From NCBI GenBank assembly GCA_040954595.2, contig CM082585.2:8246001-8310000 (forward strand): a stretch of DNA of 64,000 bases, written 5' to 3'. The stretch is from Balanoglossus misakiensis. Lineage: Eukaryota > Hemichordata. Position numbers and translations under genes: made by a program. The notes under the pieces are model-generated. The model ran no database searches. It had not been told where the DNA came from and saw only the letters and a list, made by a program, of their open reading frames with translations. Position 1 is the first letter of the stretch. Every line of letters starts with the position of its first letter. Below are positions 12,185 through 25,739 of the stretch, in pieces.

Positions 12185-13445
12185 CTATTTCAATTTTTTG
12201 TATTTTACCGAGAGATGCTTTGATAGTGGTGTTTTGCTTGTTTCCATGTAAAGTTCTTGTTCCAGTTGATCAGGAGCAACCAGCTTGAAATCACGAACAA
12301 TCTGCAAAAGAAAGTTGGAGAGTTATTTGCTTTTCTTTTATGAAAGTGTAATTGAGTATTTCATACTTTAAGTGCCAGCGAGAGCAAAGAGTAAGATTGG
12401 ATCTCAACAGCGGAGATATTGAGTTCATACCTTCCGAACTGCTGGTTCTGATCCAAATGACATCCTACCAATTGTATGAGACTCCAAATGAATACTTGAA
12501 TCAGTGAACTCCCCCTCAGACAGCTCCACAATACCTGAACAGGCAAGAAGAAAACTCGGTGATTGTTGCATGCCCAAGGGGAAACCATCCAAATACATGC
12601 AAACATGTTTTGATGAAGGAAAAATCATGTGAGAAAAACAGACACCAAACAGTGTTTTCTATGGCAAGATTGTACCTCTAAAGAGAGAACTGGGGGTGAA
12701 AGGGTTAAGGTTTATCAATTCTCACCGAAATTATGAGATGCCAGGTAGGCAACTCGTGATGTTCCCGGTTTAATGCGGACATGTCCACTTTCCTTATGCA
12801 GTGGTTTGCCACCAATAAAGGCGTTTACACTGGAAAGAAATTAATCAAAGTATTGAGAGCTTATTGGTCAGATCAACACTTTCTGTAAGTACAAATCTAT
12901 AGAAGTATATTCCTACACCATCCAATACAGGTCTCATGTCAATCAAGCCAGCTTACCTGAAGTTTAGGACTGGCTGTCCAACATGGCTGAATTCAAGCAA
13001 ATCATCATATTGGAATGTTTCAATGGTCGGGTATAGTCCTACGGCTGACTCAGCTTGCCATTTCCCCAGTAACCATGACAATGGTTTGATGACATCATGT
13101 ATGGGTGCTTCTGTTGAAATGGACATAACTGATAAGTGAAGCTATCTGATTGGAAAGCTTTTTACTGTGGCTTATTGGGCTGACAGACAGTAGTTTACAA
13201 GCTATTTTTGAAGGAGCCTATTTATATTCACAATACGGATGACACATGAGGTGCAGCATATCATAATTATGTACACATAGTGATCCCCCTATTTCCCAGT
13301 GAACACATCCAACCTTAGTGCCAATATGCAAGCACTGTATAATCGTTGTAAGTCGAACAATGGATTATTTGAATGGTGAACTTTGACCTGTATTTATAGA
13401 TAAATGCTAAAAATAACAGCCACGCCTACCTGTCTCTGTACTCAT
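12185..13445 (-). CDS. nitrobindin, peroxynitrite isomerase (THAP4 C-terminal domain homologue)
   Basis: Heme-binding beta-barrel protein of the nitrobindin (DUF1794) family, known to bind NO and isomerise peroxynitrite. Five exons: 13430-13445 (only 16 coding bases), 12957-13110, 12726-12829, 12431-12534, 12185-12301, giving 164 aa, the length of a stand-alone nitrobindin domain. It aligns along its length with the C-terminal domain of human THAP4: PLSWLLGKW, GLYPTIETFQY, FSHVGQPVLNF, HKESGHVRIKPGT, a middle SHTIGRMSF, and KHLSVKYKK near the end. His155 in that last motif matches the proximal heme ligand. No THAP zinc finger was found upstream, unlike vertebrate THAP4. An in-frame stop lies just before the ATG, with a possible 5'UTR splice acceptor near 13480. 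Head-to-head with ATG4. Confidence 0.9.
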
Positions 13446-14733
13446 GGTGTTACACTTTAATCCGTTGCACAATCCGGGACATCTGTGGCAAGGAAATAAT
13501 ATCAGTCAGGCTATCCTATATTCACTGACTCACTATACAACATTAAGGTAGGTTTCATACAATTTACTAACACTGGGTAACAATAGTTCCAATGTGGTAT
13601 GGTAGATTGGTACTACCGGTACCTAAAATAATAAATTTTTGGTTGTGTTTCTGTGGCCGTTTCTCATTATTGTCACTTCTCTTGTTTTGAAATTTGAACT
13701 GTCAATACTTCTTATCTGTTTGCACCAGGTCGACATAGCTCTGTGACTCAGTTTATGTACCATATCGGTACTTCTGTTCGGGTAAAGTGAAACTTATGTC
13801 TTATGATCATATTCACAGCCATAGTTCAGAGAAATTTCTGTGTTATATTGTATCAGAATTGGCGAATGCATTTCCTCTACAAGCACTGCCAACCAGTTCA
13901 CAGCAGCTGTGGCCATAAATGCATATCAATCACACTCATCCACCTACAAACAGTAGACAAGTTCAGCCAGCTCAGGCAAACAATAAACTAGGCCAGAGAT
14001 TATGCCTGGCACCACTTTACTATGGCAACCAGTTGACGAAGACACCAATAAAGAATGTGTACCACTACTATGTTCACAGTAAAAAATGTTATACTTGGCA
14101 TAATTGATAAATCACACACTTTGACCCAGCGTCATGTGGAGTATTCATGACAACTGGGTCAAAGTTGAGCCCAGGTCAGTTGAATCTCATGAAAAAGGGT
14201 GCAGGGTGTAAATAATTAAAATATTCATAATCCTGAGGCTGAGACAGTTAAACTCACAGCTGACTTTTTTCTCTCTCTCACTCTCATTACAGATCAAGCG
14301 ATGCGATTGCTAAAATGATTCAAAAGTTACATCATTGAAAAGAACGTGACATTTAGTTGGTTGACCAATGACCTGAGTGATTTCTGGGGTAGCAGACGAA
14401 TCAGAATGGCGCATATGCATTACTGGCACCCGCATGTCACCCCAGATTGCTACATCGACTTGCTGCAAGGTACTAGTAAGTTTTAATTTTAACTTCACGA
14501 ATCAACACTACATATTTCATCACGCCAAAATACTTTCGCGCTGTGAATTACTCACTCAATTTCCTTCCTGTTCCACGTCCCCAAAATATTGAGCGTCGAC
14601 TTGTTATTCGTTACGTTATTTGCGATTGGTAATTCCCGAGTATGAATGGAACTTTCTTCCAATTAGAACTTGTGATACAAATCTGAAATGGACATGCGCA
14701 CTTGAAATGTTGTTGTTGGCTTCTCATCACAAA
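13446..14733. promoter_or_regulatory. divergent promoter region between nitrobindin and ATG4
   Basis: 1.29 kb between the start codons of two divergently transcribed genes. It contains the 5'UTRs (the nitrobindin side appears to have a 5'UTR intron, acceptor near 13480) and presumably a shared promoter, most likely towards 14500-14730. No TATA box was assigned. Confidence 0.5.
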
Positions 14734-17700
14734 ATGGACGACGTTATGAGTAATACGGGTAAGTGAATGAGTTCGAGTAAACGAGTGAAATGTTCGCTCA
14801 TAAAACTAATATGGCAGAAATCGTCAGTTGCATTTGACGTGAACGCCAAAGGGGCTGACTTGCCGTGATCTGATGTATCTGATTTCTTGTATAGTAGTTC
14901 ACCACACCGGGTTTCACGTATCGATGTGATGACCGATTCATGATCACAGCTGACGATGGCATTTTAATATTCCTGACTCACGTTTGTATTGAAACAGACA
15001 TGGGCAGGGCTCCGGCCGTCGTTGTTATTGCTCTGGGTCAGAAAGAGCCACAAATACACACAGTTAATGCTAGATGGTCTATTCTATTGTAGCCATGCTC
15101 GATTTGCGTTGGCGAAAGTGTTGCTATTATTATGGTGAATGAGATTGGCCAGGACTCTCTGGGTTTCACTTCCTGTTGATTTGACGCGGGGCGTTGTTGT
15201 CCATGATGTCAACCAAATTTGTATACAGTGTATTGTTACCCAGTCTCGTGACCATTAGAGCAGACCGAAAGCGCTCCTGTGGTATGCAGTCGACGCACTT
15301 GGAAGAATCTCTATAGTTCTTACGCAGCTTTCAATTTTGGTGTTGACTGTCTGTCTCAACTCATTTCATAGTCATCATGCATGACCGTCTACCTGGTCTA
15401 CTATGTTGAACGGACTTTATAATCCTCTAGATTTCCACAATATGTTTTTGGATCCGGCGGTTATTGTGAGCAGTAAGCGAGTCCAAGCACATACAGGTAC
15501 AAGAGACATGTTTTTCTTCACATTGGAGAGATGTGTATAAACTTTTGTTCAGTAAACAATCCATGTAAATATAGTGACTAGCATTGGTTGTACCAAACTT
15601 GTGGTAATCAAATTATATTCACTGACAACACCAGGACTTTTGGCTGAAGGGGTGATGATGTCAAGGTCACTTAAGGTCACTCCATTCAAACTTCCGGCTG
15701 TACAATTGAGCTGGTTGTAGTAGTTCTGTGTTTGTTGACTCTGGAGTCTGACCTTCATGTTTAGGAACTTCAAAATAACCTTGAAAGGAATCCTGTTTGT
15801 CCTTGTAATAGAGGTGTTTACGTTTATAATAGTTGTTTACATACTGTCTGCACCCAATCTTTCTGGTTGGTGTATTGCCGTTGTCAAAAACTGGGATGAA
15901 ACCAATTTCAGTTCTGTTTTGAGATCAAATGAAATTTTATGTTTATTCTGCAGCGTGTGCCACTTACGAAAGTTCAACGCTAGAATTCGAAGATTTTCCG
16001 CGCATTGATGAAGACGTGTGGATACTTGGGAAAAAATACAATTTGTCACAGAATCGCAATGAACTACACGAGGACATTAGATCGAGATTATGGATTACAT
16101 ACAGGAAAAACTTCACTGCCATAGGTGAGAAAATGTAAATTGCAGAGATTTGGTTCTTTGAAAAAGAAAATTCTTGTTGTACCATTTTCAGTTTGATACT
16201 ACTCATATCAATGTATTAACTAATGATGATAAATGTTTCTGGTATATTATAGGAGGTACTGGGCCAACCAGTGATACTGGATGGGGTTGTATGCTTCGAT
16301 GCGGACAGATGATACTAGCGCATGCGTTAATCTGCAGACATCTACACAGAGGTACTGTAACAATTGATTGGGCTGCTGTATGTCATGTGATGTCAGCCAA
16401 GCCAATGAAAGCATGGTACATTGTATATTCATTCCATGATTTAGTGAGAGTGGCATCATATAGTGTCAAAACTTGACGCTATCATCTTGAAAATTCTGTT
16501 TCTTTTGCTCTTTAGATTGGCGATGGAAATCCAAGGAAATCAATAGTGATGTATACAATAGGATACTCAAGTCGTTTCTCGACAGGAAAGACAGTTGTTA
16601 TTCTATTCATCAGATAGGTAAGTTTACCAGTCTTTGCGAGGTGTTTGTTTGACTACTAACATGCAATGCTGTTATTTTGTTTCATATTATGCCTTAAAGT
16701 TGCAACTATCAGAAGAACGATTTCTTAGAATCGATACAGTGTTCATATAGAACATTTTTGTCATTTCAGCTCAAATGGGTGTAAGTGAAGGCAAAGGTAT
16801 AGGACAGTGGTATGGCCCAAACACTGTAGCGCAAGTTTTACGGAAGTTGTCACTGTTTGATGACTGGAGTAACATAGCTATACACATTGCAATGGATAAC
16901 ACTATCGTAGTTGATGATATTAGTAAGTATTAGAAATTATGTTTATGTTTATGGGTCATGTTTGTCAATGCATGTGTTTAAAACCCAACAGCCGTGAATT
17001 CAGGCAGTTGTGGTGCCACTGTACGAATGATGCAGTTACCTAATTATTATCATCAACTTTTCTCAATCCCTGTTTTTGTAGAGTATAAATCCCCATTTCC
17101 ATTAAATGGGAGCAACAGTAACACTGGCGCTACTTTTCTCTCTTTCACTTTCAGGAAAGTTATGCACATGTACAACAGGAAAGGGAAAAGACAACGCAGC
17201 CTCTGCAGCCAGTAATGCAGCTACAAATGTCACATCACCGTGGCAACCACTAGTATTATTTATTCCGCTGAGGCTAGGCTTAAGTGAAATAAATCCACTT
17301 TACATCGATACAGTCAAAAAATGTTTTACAATTAAGCAGTCTATCGGAATGATAGGAGGCAAACCGAACCATGCACATTATTTTATTGGGTATTACAGTA
17401 AGTACTTTCTAAATTTTATTGTGATTAAAAAAAAAAAATTGAAGAGTGATATAGTATTGCCCATTTGTACATTGACTGAAACTTAACATTTGCTTACCTA
17501 GTATTTTACTTGAATGTTTCAGAGGATACATTAGTCTATTTAGATCCACACACAACTCAACCAGCAGTAGATGTAAACAAGTGGGGAAGTGTTCCAGACA
17601 GCAGTTATCATACCAAAGAACCATGTCGTATGAACGTTATGCATCTTGACCCATCGATAGCTTTGGTAAGTATCATTTAACTCAACCAACGAAATGCACA

Positions 17701-18411
17701 TATCCTGTTAAGGGGTTCCTGACTATTCTGAATCCTATTTGCCTGGAGATGTACAGGTTTAACTTTTGCATGATATCACATGAACTGTCAGTTGTTGATA
17801 ATTATTGTTGTGATGTCATTTTATGTCCTCAGGGTTTCTTTTGTAAAGACGAAGAAGACTTTGTTGATCTCTGTAAGAGTATTAGCATGGTACGTAGGAA
17901 TTCATACTGTATAGTTATAATTCTACCAAATCAATTATATAATCATACATAGAAATTTTAGCAAAACAAATATTAAAATGTAATACTGCTATGATTTAGA
18001 ACGAGCGTTGATTTGTTATTTCTCTCTTTTTATAGTTGGTCGTGGAGGGACAGGAACGCCCCATGTTTGAGATCACAGAAGAAAGGCCACATCACTGGCC
18101 TCCATTTCAGCCATCCAGCAGAGTGTCTGACAGACCACTAGGTATGACATCTTGAGATTTCTTTGACTGCTGCGGTATTTGTGAGTAGGTGGTGATGTGG
18201 TGGTCTCATGATAGAGGCACAACCTCAGACCGGCGTGTAAAATTCTCAGAGGAATGCACAGATTTCCGATGGCTAATAACACAGCCTGTTTGATTTCTTA
18301 ACTATCTGAACTATCTTTGTGGTTCACACAGGGGCTGTGGAGTTGACGTACGATGTCCCGGACGACAAGGACATCAAGTACGATACAGACGAGGAATTCG
18401 AGCTCTTATGA
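14734..18411 (+). CDS. ATG4B: ATG4 cysteine protease (ATG4A/B type)
   Basis: C54-family protease that trims ATG8/LC3 proteins to expose the C-terminal glycine and later deconjugates them from lipid during autophagy. Ten exons: 14734-14758, 15954-16124, 16253-16351, 16516-16617, 16770-16922, 17155-17397, 17523-17665, 17833-17889, 18036-18141, 18332-18411, giving 392 aa (human ATG4B 393). Catalytic Cys78 sits in GPTSDTGWGCMLRCGQM; Asp272 and His274 in LDPHTTQP. Also visible are WILGKKY, RLWITYRKNF, IGQWYGPNTVAQVL, PLRLGL and GGKPNHAHYFIGY. The C-terminus EEFELL keeps an LC3-interacting (F-x-x-L) motif. It belongs to the A/B clade and not C/D; a single A/B gene is expected in invertebrates. The first exon holds only 25 coding bases, and intron 1 is 1.2 kb. 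Confidence 0.95.
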
Positions 18412-19976
18412 TGAAACAAGGCGGACTAGGTCCCGTCAACACTTCGCGGTATTATACACATTTACATTTACCACCGAGGGATGTGAACTAAGAGATGTAC
18501 TCGTGTTCGACAGCGTTTGATGTTCAAAGTCATTGCCAAGATCTGTGAGCCAATATCGTCACCTGTGCCAAGCTGTGGTTTTGCAACAGTGTGTTTTTCG
18601 CTGACCTGAGGGGCGTCCAGTATTTTAGATGTTTCCACCTTGACTTTGGTATTAAGTGTTGCGAGACTTCTGAAAAGTCCAAGACGTTTTTGCTTCAATC
18701 TTTCAGATGCCAGGTGTAAGAATCGATGAACTGTCAGATGTTGTGAAATGTACGCTGTGTGTCCGGTGGCAAATTTCCATGTATATTAAAATCTCAAGCT
18801 GCCATTGTTAGTGGGCTGTTTGTGTCTTTTAGCTCGGACCCTTTCTGGAAATGTTTCTGCACACATCAGTGTTGCTTTTGTTATTGAAACTCTGTTCCAA
18901 AGTTGATTGGATAATGAAGCTCTTCGTCTCGGTTACGTGGGAAAATCTTCTGGCAATGTCGCATGATTTGAGGAAAACTATTGCTTAGTTAATGGAACAC
19001 TGTATGAAATTTCTTAGTTACATCACACTATAACTGACTCCACATAACTTATGCATGTATTGTTTAATGGGTTGCATGAGAAATTCTAAATTTCGTCACA
19101 TGTAAGTTTACTATGTGCATCACAATAAGCTAGCCCCCAGCCACTGTAAAAATACAGGCCAACCAGTAAAACACAATTAATGACCTAATTCAGTTGAACA
19201 TTGACTCGGTTCGGTTCATTCACTTTTTCACCAATAAATGTATGCATTGACAATCACAAAATAGCCTCCACGACCCCTACTTAAAATATTTTAGCTTTGA
19301 TGCCCCAATTCCCCAAATAATAGTCTTTTAAAAGTGATTGTGAAGACAATATTTAACAGCACATTTACTTTATGTTTTCCTTTTCTTTTCGATTTCCAGC
19401 TCGTTCATACTTTTTAAAAGTTATAATTGAGGTTGAAAGTTTTTATCTTATGGGCTCTTTTATCTCATCACAGGGAATGCAAACTTTGCTTTATGATTTC
19501 AGAATGAGTCTAGCTTTTATGCTCATGATTTCCCCTCTGCTTAAATTGGCTATATTTAAATTTTCATGGTAGCAGTGGTTAAATGCAGTACATGCACTCT
19601 TCAAATGCCAGTTGCCTATACATTCACAAATCAATTACATGTACTGTCAAGATGATTTGCATCAGACTTTGTATACAAATAACTTAAACGCAGTACTTTT
19701 ATTTAACCAAATAAGCTCTGCATTGTGGGTAATTTCAAGGACACAAGGTACCACATTTGTCGAAAAAAAAAACAATCATACAAAATGTGCCATAGTGTAT
19801 TAATTTTTTTAAGATGAGTCTTGTACCAAGAAATCTTTTAAGTCAGCAGCCAGCACTTTGAATTGTATTGCAGAGGGAGTTGATTAGTTGTACATGAAGA
19901 AATGTTAACTTGAAATGTAACTAAAAATTGTTAAGTTTTTGTCTTCCTCAGTTGCATTTAATTTTGAAAGAATAAA
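18412..19976 (+). other. ATG4 3'UTR
   Basis: About 1.56 kb of noncoding sequence after the ATG4 stop, ending at an AATAAA signal (19971-19976). No other gene seen in it. Confidence 0.55.
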
Positions 19977-20268
19977 ATGTAAACATATCAAATTGTCAAG
20001 TGTGTGGTGATATCACTTTTGTGTGGATTTTCAATTGGCCTGTTTGTGTGGATGTCACCTTTGTATCGTTGCATGGTGGGAAGCTAAAGGAGCAAGTATA
20101 TCACTGGAGGAGGGGAGGGGGTAAATGTAAGTCAAGTTAGAAGATTCTTGATTACACCCTGGACATCTACAACAAACTACAAGTCCAATGTCATCATTGC
20201 CCAATCTGCATAGAGCGCCCTCAACGGAGGAACAGACACTTCCTGGTTCTCTGAGAAGCTGCTTCAGC

Positions 20269-23200
20269 ATGGATGTGTTGCGTTTCTGCGGCTCTGTATT
20301 CCTTGCCTTTCTGCTTGTTGCCTCCTCCACGTCCGCTCTTCCTCGCTTCTTCAATGGAAGGCTTCGTGGTGGGATGATCGGGGCGCCCGGGCTTCGGGAG
20401 ACAAAATCAGCCCCGCCGGAGAAGTGGCTCACTCATCGGTTGGACAACTTCAACGACGCCGATATGAGGAGATGGGAACAGGTGAAAGTTATCTTTGTTG
20501 GGGTGTTGTCGATTACATGTAAATGTGATAATAATCGCAATATCTTGAGATGCAAAAAAAGATCTTCAGTTTTTATTTATGCGAATCAGTATTATCGTCT
20601 CACCATCGCGATTGTTGGCGAAAGTTCTCTTCATACAATGGGAATATACCTGACCTGACACACCCCCTTAAAAACTAACTCTCACTGTGAGTATGACCTC
20701 GAACAAAGGTCAACCGTAAACAATGTTGTTTTGTTTGCCGTAGACTCTATACACAATCACTCAGTAGTTGTCTTCTGATCTATAATTAATCCCACCATCA
20801 TCTTTCCCAGCGTTACTTCATGAGCGATGCTCATTACAAACCTGGTGGTCCGGTTTTCCTGAACATTGGTGGGGAGGGACCACTGAATTCAAACTGGTTG
20901 AATGATGAGACCACATGGATGAGATATGCCGCAAAGTACGGAGCACTGTGTTTCCTTGTGGAACATAGATATTATGGGAAAAGCCATGCAACGAGGTGAG
21001 AATTGATCCAACATGGATGAATACTATATTTGCCTCAGATATATAAACATGTGGGGCCATCATGATATACAGATGCTCATCTCTCACCAAACCTTTTCTC
21101 TTCACAGTGATCTAAGCACAGAAAACCTGCAGCATCTGAGCAGTGAGCAAGCGCTTGCAGACTTAGCGTACTTCCGAAACTACATGGCTGAGAAAATGAA
21201 CTTGACAGACAGCAAGTGGATTGCATTTGGTGGATCATACTCAGGTAAAAAGAACATTGGTTGTCATGGTGACTTATGCATTTTACAAAGTAAAAAGTAT
21301 CCTTTTGTCCAATGTCTTTCTTCTTTCCTACCAGGTAATCTAGCTGCATGGTTACGGTTAAAATATCCACATCTGATTGATGGTGCCGTGGCAACTAGTG
21401 CTCCAGTGTTGGCCAAGTTGAACTTTACAGGTGAATGAGTTGCAATAAATGATTCTTTTTCTCTTGCTACTGAAGATAACCCCGAACTGCTTCTCAAAAT
21501 TTGATGTTTAACATATTTTATGCTGATATGTCATGTACCATACCACTGATTGGCTGAAAGTTGTTATTTCTTGACCAGAGTATCTTGAAGTGGTTCAAGA
21601 TTCCTTAGCAACCAGCAGAGCTGGAGACACTTGCAACAAAAACATCAGAACAGCAGTTTCTGTGATGGAAGAGAAATTAAAAAGTAAAGAGGGACGGAAA
21701 CTTCTGGAAACCATCTTTCAGTAAGTTCAAAGTCGCACATAAAGTCAACAATCGGCAACTGGCCAATCATAGTTATAATCACCAGGAAAAGTTCTTTTGC
21801 TGACATGGAATCATCTAGTCTAAAATCATAATACCCATGATGTGGATATTATACTTTAGGGATTTCATTTCAACCCTTGCCTTCAGTGGTTGACTTTGAC
21901 ATTATTGTCTCCTGGTGATCTTATTTGCAGATTGTGCAAGCCAATAGATGTGTCCAAGGAAAGGGACATTCAGAATTTCTTCAGTTCGGCTGCCGGCAAC
22001 TTTGAAGGTGTTGTTCAGTACAATAAAGATAACAGAGAGTTTGAGGTATGGCTGCCTACTCTGGCATGTGGCTTTCAGTTTGAAAAAATCATCTAGCTTC
22101 CAGCCTTTTGGAAGTTGACTCTTTACTGTGGACATTCCGTAAAACTTTCTTGTCAGGGCTAAAAGAGTATATGGTCATCTGTGCCGATTTATAATCACAG
22201 GACAATGTCCCATGCACACAACTCAATGTCTGCTGTCTATGTATTTCCAGGGAGCAGTTGGTACCAATATTACCATAGACACACTATGCGACATCATGAC
22301 AGAGGCTACAATTGGCGACGAGCTCCACCGATACGCCGCAGTCAACGCTCTGATGCTGAAGACATACGGCGAGCCGTGTGTGGAGATCAGCTACGACAAC
22401 ATGATACAAGAAATGAAACAAACTGAGTGGAATAGTAGTGTTGCTGAAGGAGGTATGGATATTTGCAGAGTTGAACAGACTTTCATTGAAAGATGTTTTA
22501 TCTCAAGTATGTTTGAATTTCAGTTCAATGGAATTTTTTCACAGTGACAATGTGCTAAAGGTGATACAGATCTTGTTTAATATTCACCAGGGAGGCAGTG
22601 GTTCTATCAAACCTGCACAGAGTTTGGCTATTATCAGACATCGGATGCGGAGGATCAACCTTTTGGTCATCACTTCCCCCTCAGGTAAAATTCTCGTCTA
22701 GTTTTGAAAAGAAATATTAATTTTGAAATAATGTAATTTACCGGTACTAACAGTCAGAACTTTTTCAGTCATTTCTCAGAATTTGAACTGCTGAAATGTT
22801 GCCTATTGTTCATTCACTCCTTGTGGGTTTGTGAAATATTAAATTTCCATATTTGTTTTGCATCACTCTCTCTTGGTTGATTCACACATCACATGACATT
22901 TGACCCTGTCTCCCTGACAGCTTTTCACTGCAGCAATGTGAAGAGATCTTTGGCAAGAAGTTCAACCAAACAGACCTGGAGTTTAGTGTCAAACTCACCA
23001 ACACCTTCTATGGAGGACTGGGAATCAAAACCAGTAATGTGGTTTTCCCAAATGGATCCATAGATCCCTGGCATGCTCTGGGCATCCGGAAAGATAAATC
23101 GGAAACAGTGACTGCAATCTATATTAACGGTAAGATGTGGCAGGTTGTGGGGCTTTACAGGCAGAGCTAGAGGAAAATATAACCTGGCTAGTGACTGAGA

Positions 23201-23391
23201 ATATTATGCCACAGAGAGGGTTTGTCTAAATTTGCTCAACTATGCATCTATGTCATGTCTTACTCTTGTGTCGTATCTCAACAGGGACAGCTCACTGTGC
23301 CAATATGTATCCAGAGAGACCTGAAGATTTACAAGAGTTGAAACAAGCCAGGAAAACAATTGAAACACTAATAGGAAAATGGTTGCAGTGA
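20269..23391 (+). CDS. PRSS16: S28 serine carboxypeptidase, thymus-specific serine protease-like
   Basis: Secreted or lysosomal peptidase of family S28 (prolylcarboxypeptidase/DPP2/PRSS16). Ten exons: 20269-20481, 20811-20995, 21108-21244, 21335-21430, 21579-21720, 21931-22045, 22251-22452, 22591-22684, 22921-23129, 23285-23391, giving 499 aa. I chose the ATG at 20269, not the in-frame 20188, because it begins an evident signal peptide ([19 protein letters not shown]). Catalytic triad: Ser176 in GGSYSGNLAAW, Asp443 in [13 protein letters not shown], His468 in [10 protein letters not shown]. Also [18 protein letters not shown] and paired cysteines typical of the family. The [17 protein letters not shown] signature and ending favour PRSS16 over PRCP. 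Poly(A) signal AATAAA at 23599-23604. Confidence 0.9.
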
Positions 23392-23598
23392 AATCAGCCA
23401 GTTACAACGAAAAGTTGACATGTAGCCAATGGTAGATTTTCACTTTGAAGGTCACATGAAAAGAATTGTGATGTATGTTGTAGAAGAGACTATAGTGATA
23501 CATGTTTTATTTTAAATTTTATGGGCTTTATTTTGAAGTTTCTGTGTACAAGACTTTCAAAGTCTTTTTCTAAATGAATGTTGTGTATGCTGTCTGTC

Positions 23599-23604
23599 AA
23601 TAAA
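23599..23604 (+). terminator. poly(A) signal of PRSS16-like gene
   Basis: AATAAA about 210 bases after the stop codon. Confidence 0.65.
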
Positions 23605-24044
23605 ATCCAGTCATGAATACCTGTATATCTCGGAGACTTGAGTCAGACATTGTTGAATGATGTACTGAAATTTTCTCCATAAGATGAAAAGGCTTTTAAT
23701 AGTGACTGTCTATAAATATCCAAAAGGGGATAGGATGTCGGCAGGCAACTTGTATATAATGTGCATGTTATAGAGAGCCAGGCTTCTCATAGTATTGGCC
23801 GTGCCTTCGTAAGGTGGTCCACAAATGACCAAAGAACTCTCTGTGAACGTACACGTAGTTCTGCAAGCAACACAGACAAAACACTTGTACATGTTCTGGA
23901 TCTGTATGTTGACAGTGTGTTGCTATTTTTGTAATTTGCTCATCAGAGCTGGCACAATGTACATGTGTTTGTCATGTAAAAAGACATCTTCATGAGAAAA
24001 GTGGACCAGTCCTCACAGCCTAGGCCTGTCACTCAAATCTAACA

Positions 24045-25739
24045 TCAAGGGCTGTCACTTGAACTGCTACTGCTGGAGTCTGTTGACATCACCTCGACGT
24101 CATCTTCATTGTCTTTGGGATGACTCAGGTCCATGTTTGTGATGCTCTCATTGTTGTGTGTCACTGATGTGGAGTGGTCTGTGGACGGTTGCCATGACAG
24201 CAGGCCAGATGCACCTGTCATCAGTGCTGTGAGGGGAAATTGACCAAAAGATAACATTTAAATTCAGGCGTATTAAAAAGTTAGGGAACATATTTGCGTG
24301 CACTCTGATTTCTACTGTTAGCAGTTATGGTATATGTATAATAATACCTGCAAGGCTCTCTGTTGTTCCATTTTGGTGTCCATTGACAGCTGGTAGGTTG
24401 CTCATCTTCCCAAGTAGCCCCATTCTCATGTCAATGTCTGTGGGATACGGTCGCCTGGGGTCTCCTGCACAAGAACATGAAAGTGTATGTCAGTCAACAA
24501 AGTTGTATGTAATACTAGATATGATACACCCACAAACACATCAGCAAAAGCACATCTTTGCTCTCTTGGCTTTCATGAATGACAGTGAAACTCACCCGGC
24601 GCCCAAGTTAATGGTGCAGTCACAGAATGTGTTGCGCTGATGTGATGTGCATATTTGATGAGATCATCGGCTGGGATGCTATTTTGATTGGCCTGGTCTA
24701 TTGCTTTCAGTTTTTCTTTGGCTTGGTAAATGGCAGTGGCCTGTAAGGGAACAAATATTACCATACTATTATCAAAGCTACTGAATTATAAAAATTATAA
24801 AAGCATCTTCTCAAGCTTATTTCATCCATACTCTAGCATGTAAAAAGTATATGTAGTTTCTTACTAGTATGTGTTCAGCCTCTTTGAGCTGCTTCTGTAA
24901 TTGTTTGATGTCATGATCTCTCCTGTCAACCTCTTCTTGAAGTTGTTCCATTTCTTTCTGCCTCTCTCCCTGAGCTTCTGCTTGCTTCAGCGTGGCTCTG
25001 ATTTCTTCATCTTTCTTGACTAGGGCATCGATAAGCTTTGTGTGTAGATGTGTGTGAGAGAAAGAGAGATTATAACAAATTTTCATGCCGCTAGCTGAGA
25101 ATACACTTGCCATCAAGACTCTAATTTTCCCATTCTACATAATGTTTAATATTAAAATCTTGTTGTACCTGAGGTTCTTCAGGATTTGTTGTTCTTTGGC
25201 TTCTCAATGACCCTGTGGTGTCGTTCAATTCCCTGAAAGGAAATAGATGTATGTCATGATTATGATACCTATTATTAGAAAAAGAAATCATAAATTTCTA
25301 TCGATACCTGACGTAAGGGGCGCTATTAGCAATGACCCAGTAGATACATTTACAGAAACGGACAAGTTGGATTTTGGCGACGCAACGTACACTTAAAAGG
25401 GTAGTTGACATATACTCCTACATGATTCAATGTACTACTTTTGATGTACATGTAGCGTACACCAAAAGCACATCTTGCACAATGTTGACAAGGTCCGACG
25501 GATCGGACATGAATGTATTGAAATAATGAAAATGAAATATTGATTAAGTGGACAATAGTATTGAGGACTCTTACTTCATTTGTGGAAACTTACTTTAAAT
25601 TATAAGTTGACGGTAATCAAAGCATTCCTTTAATAATACTTGTACATAATCTTGTTTGAAAATTGCCTTACCTTGTCAGCGCCTCGGCTTCTTCAACGAG
25701 AGACAACAGTTTTGCTTTCGTGTTGACATACGTCGCCAT
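24045..25739 (-). CDS. MED4: Mediator complex subunit 4
   Basis: Subunit of the middle module of Mediator, which links transcription factors to RNA polymerase II in the nucleus. Six exons: 25672-25739, 25169-25232, 24865-25035, 24596-24740, 24348-24464, 24045-24226, giving 248 aa (human 270). The N-terminal half is a coiled coil with [20 protein letters not shown], nearly identical to human MED4. It continues [37 protein letters not shown], and ends in an acidic tail [18 protein letters not shown], also as in human. Start codon in CCAAAATGGCGACG-type context. Its start lies 199 bases from the divergent EIF4E2 start. Confidence 0.95.

Noticed and set aside
20188-20268. Upstream in-frame ATG of the PRSS16-like gene
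   Set aside because: It would put 27 polar residues before the signal peptide; the ATG at 20269 starts directly at it.
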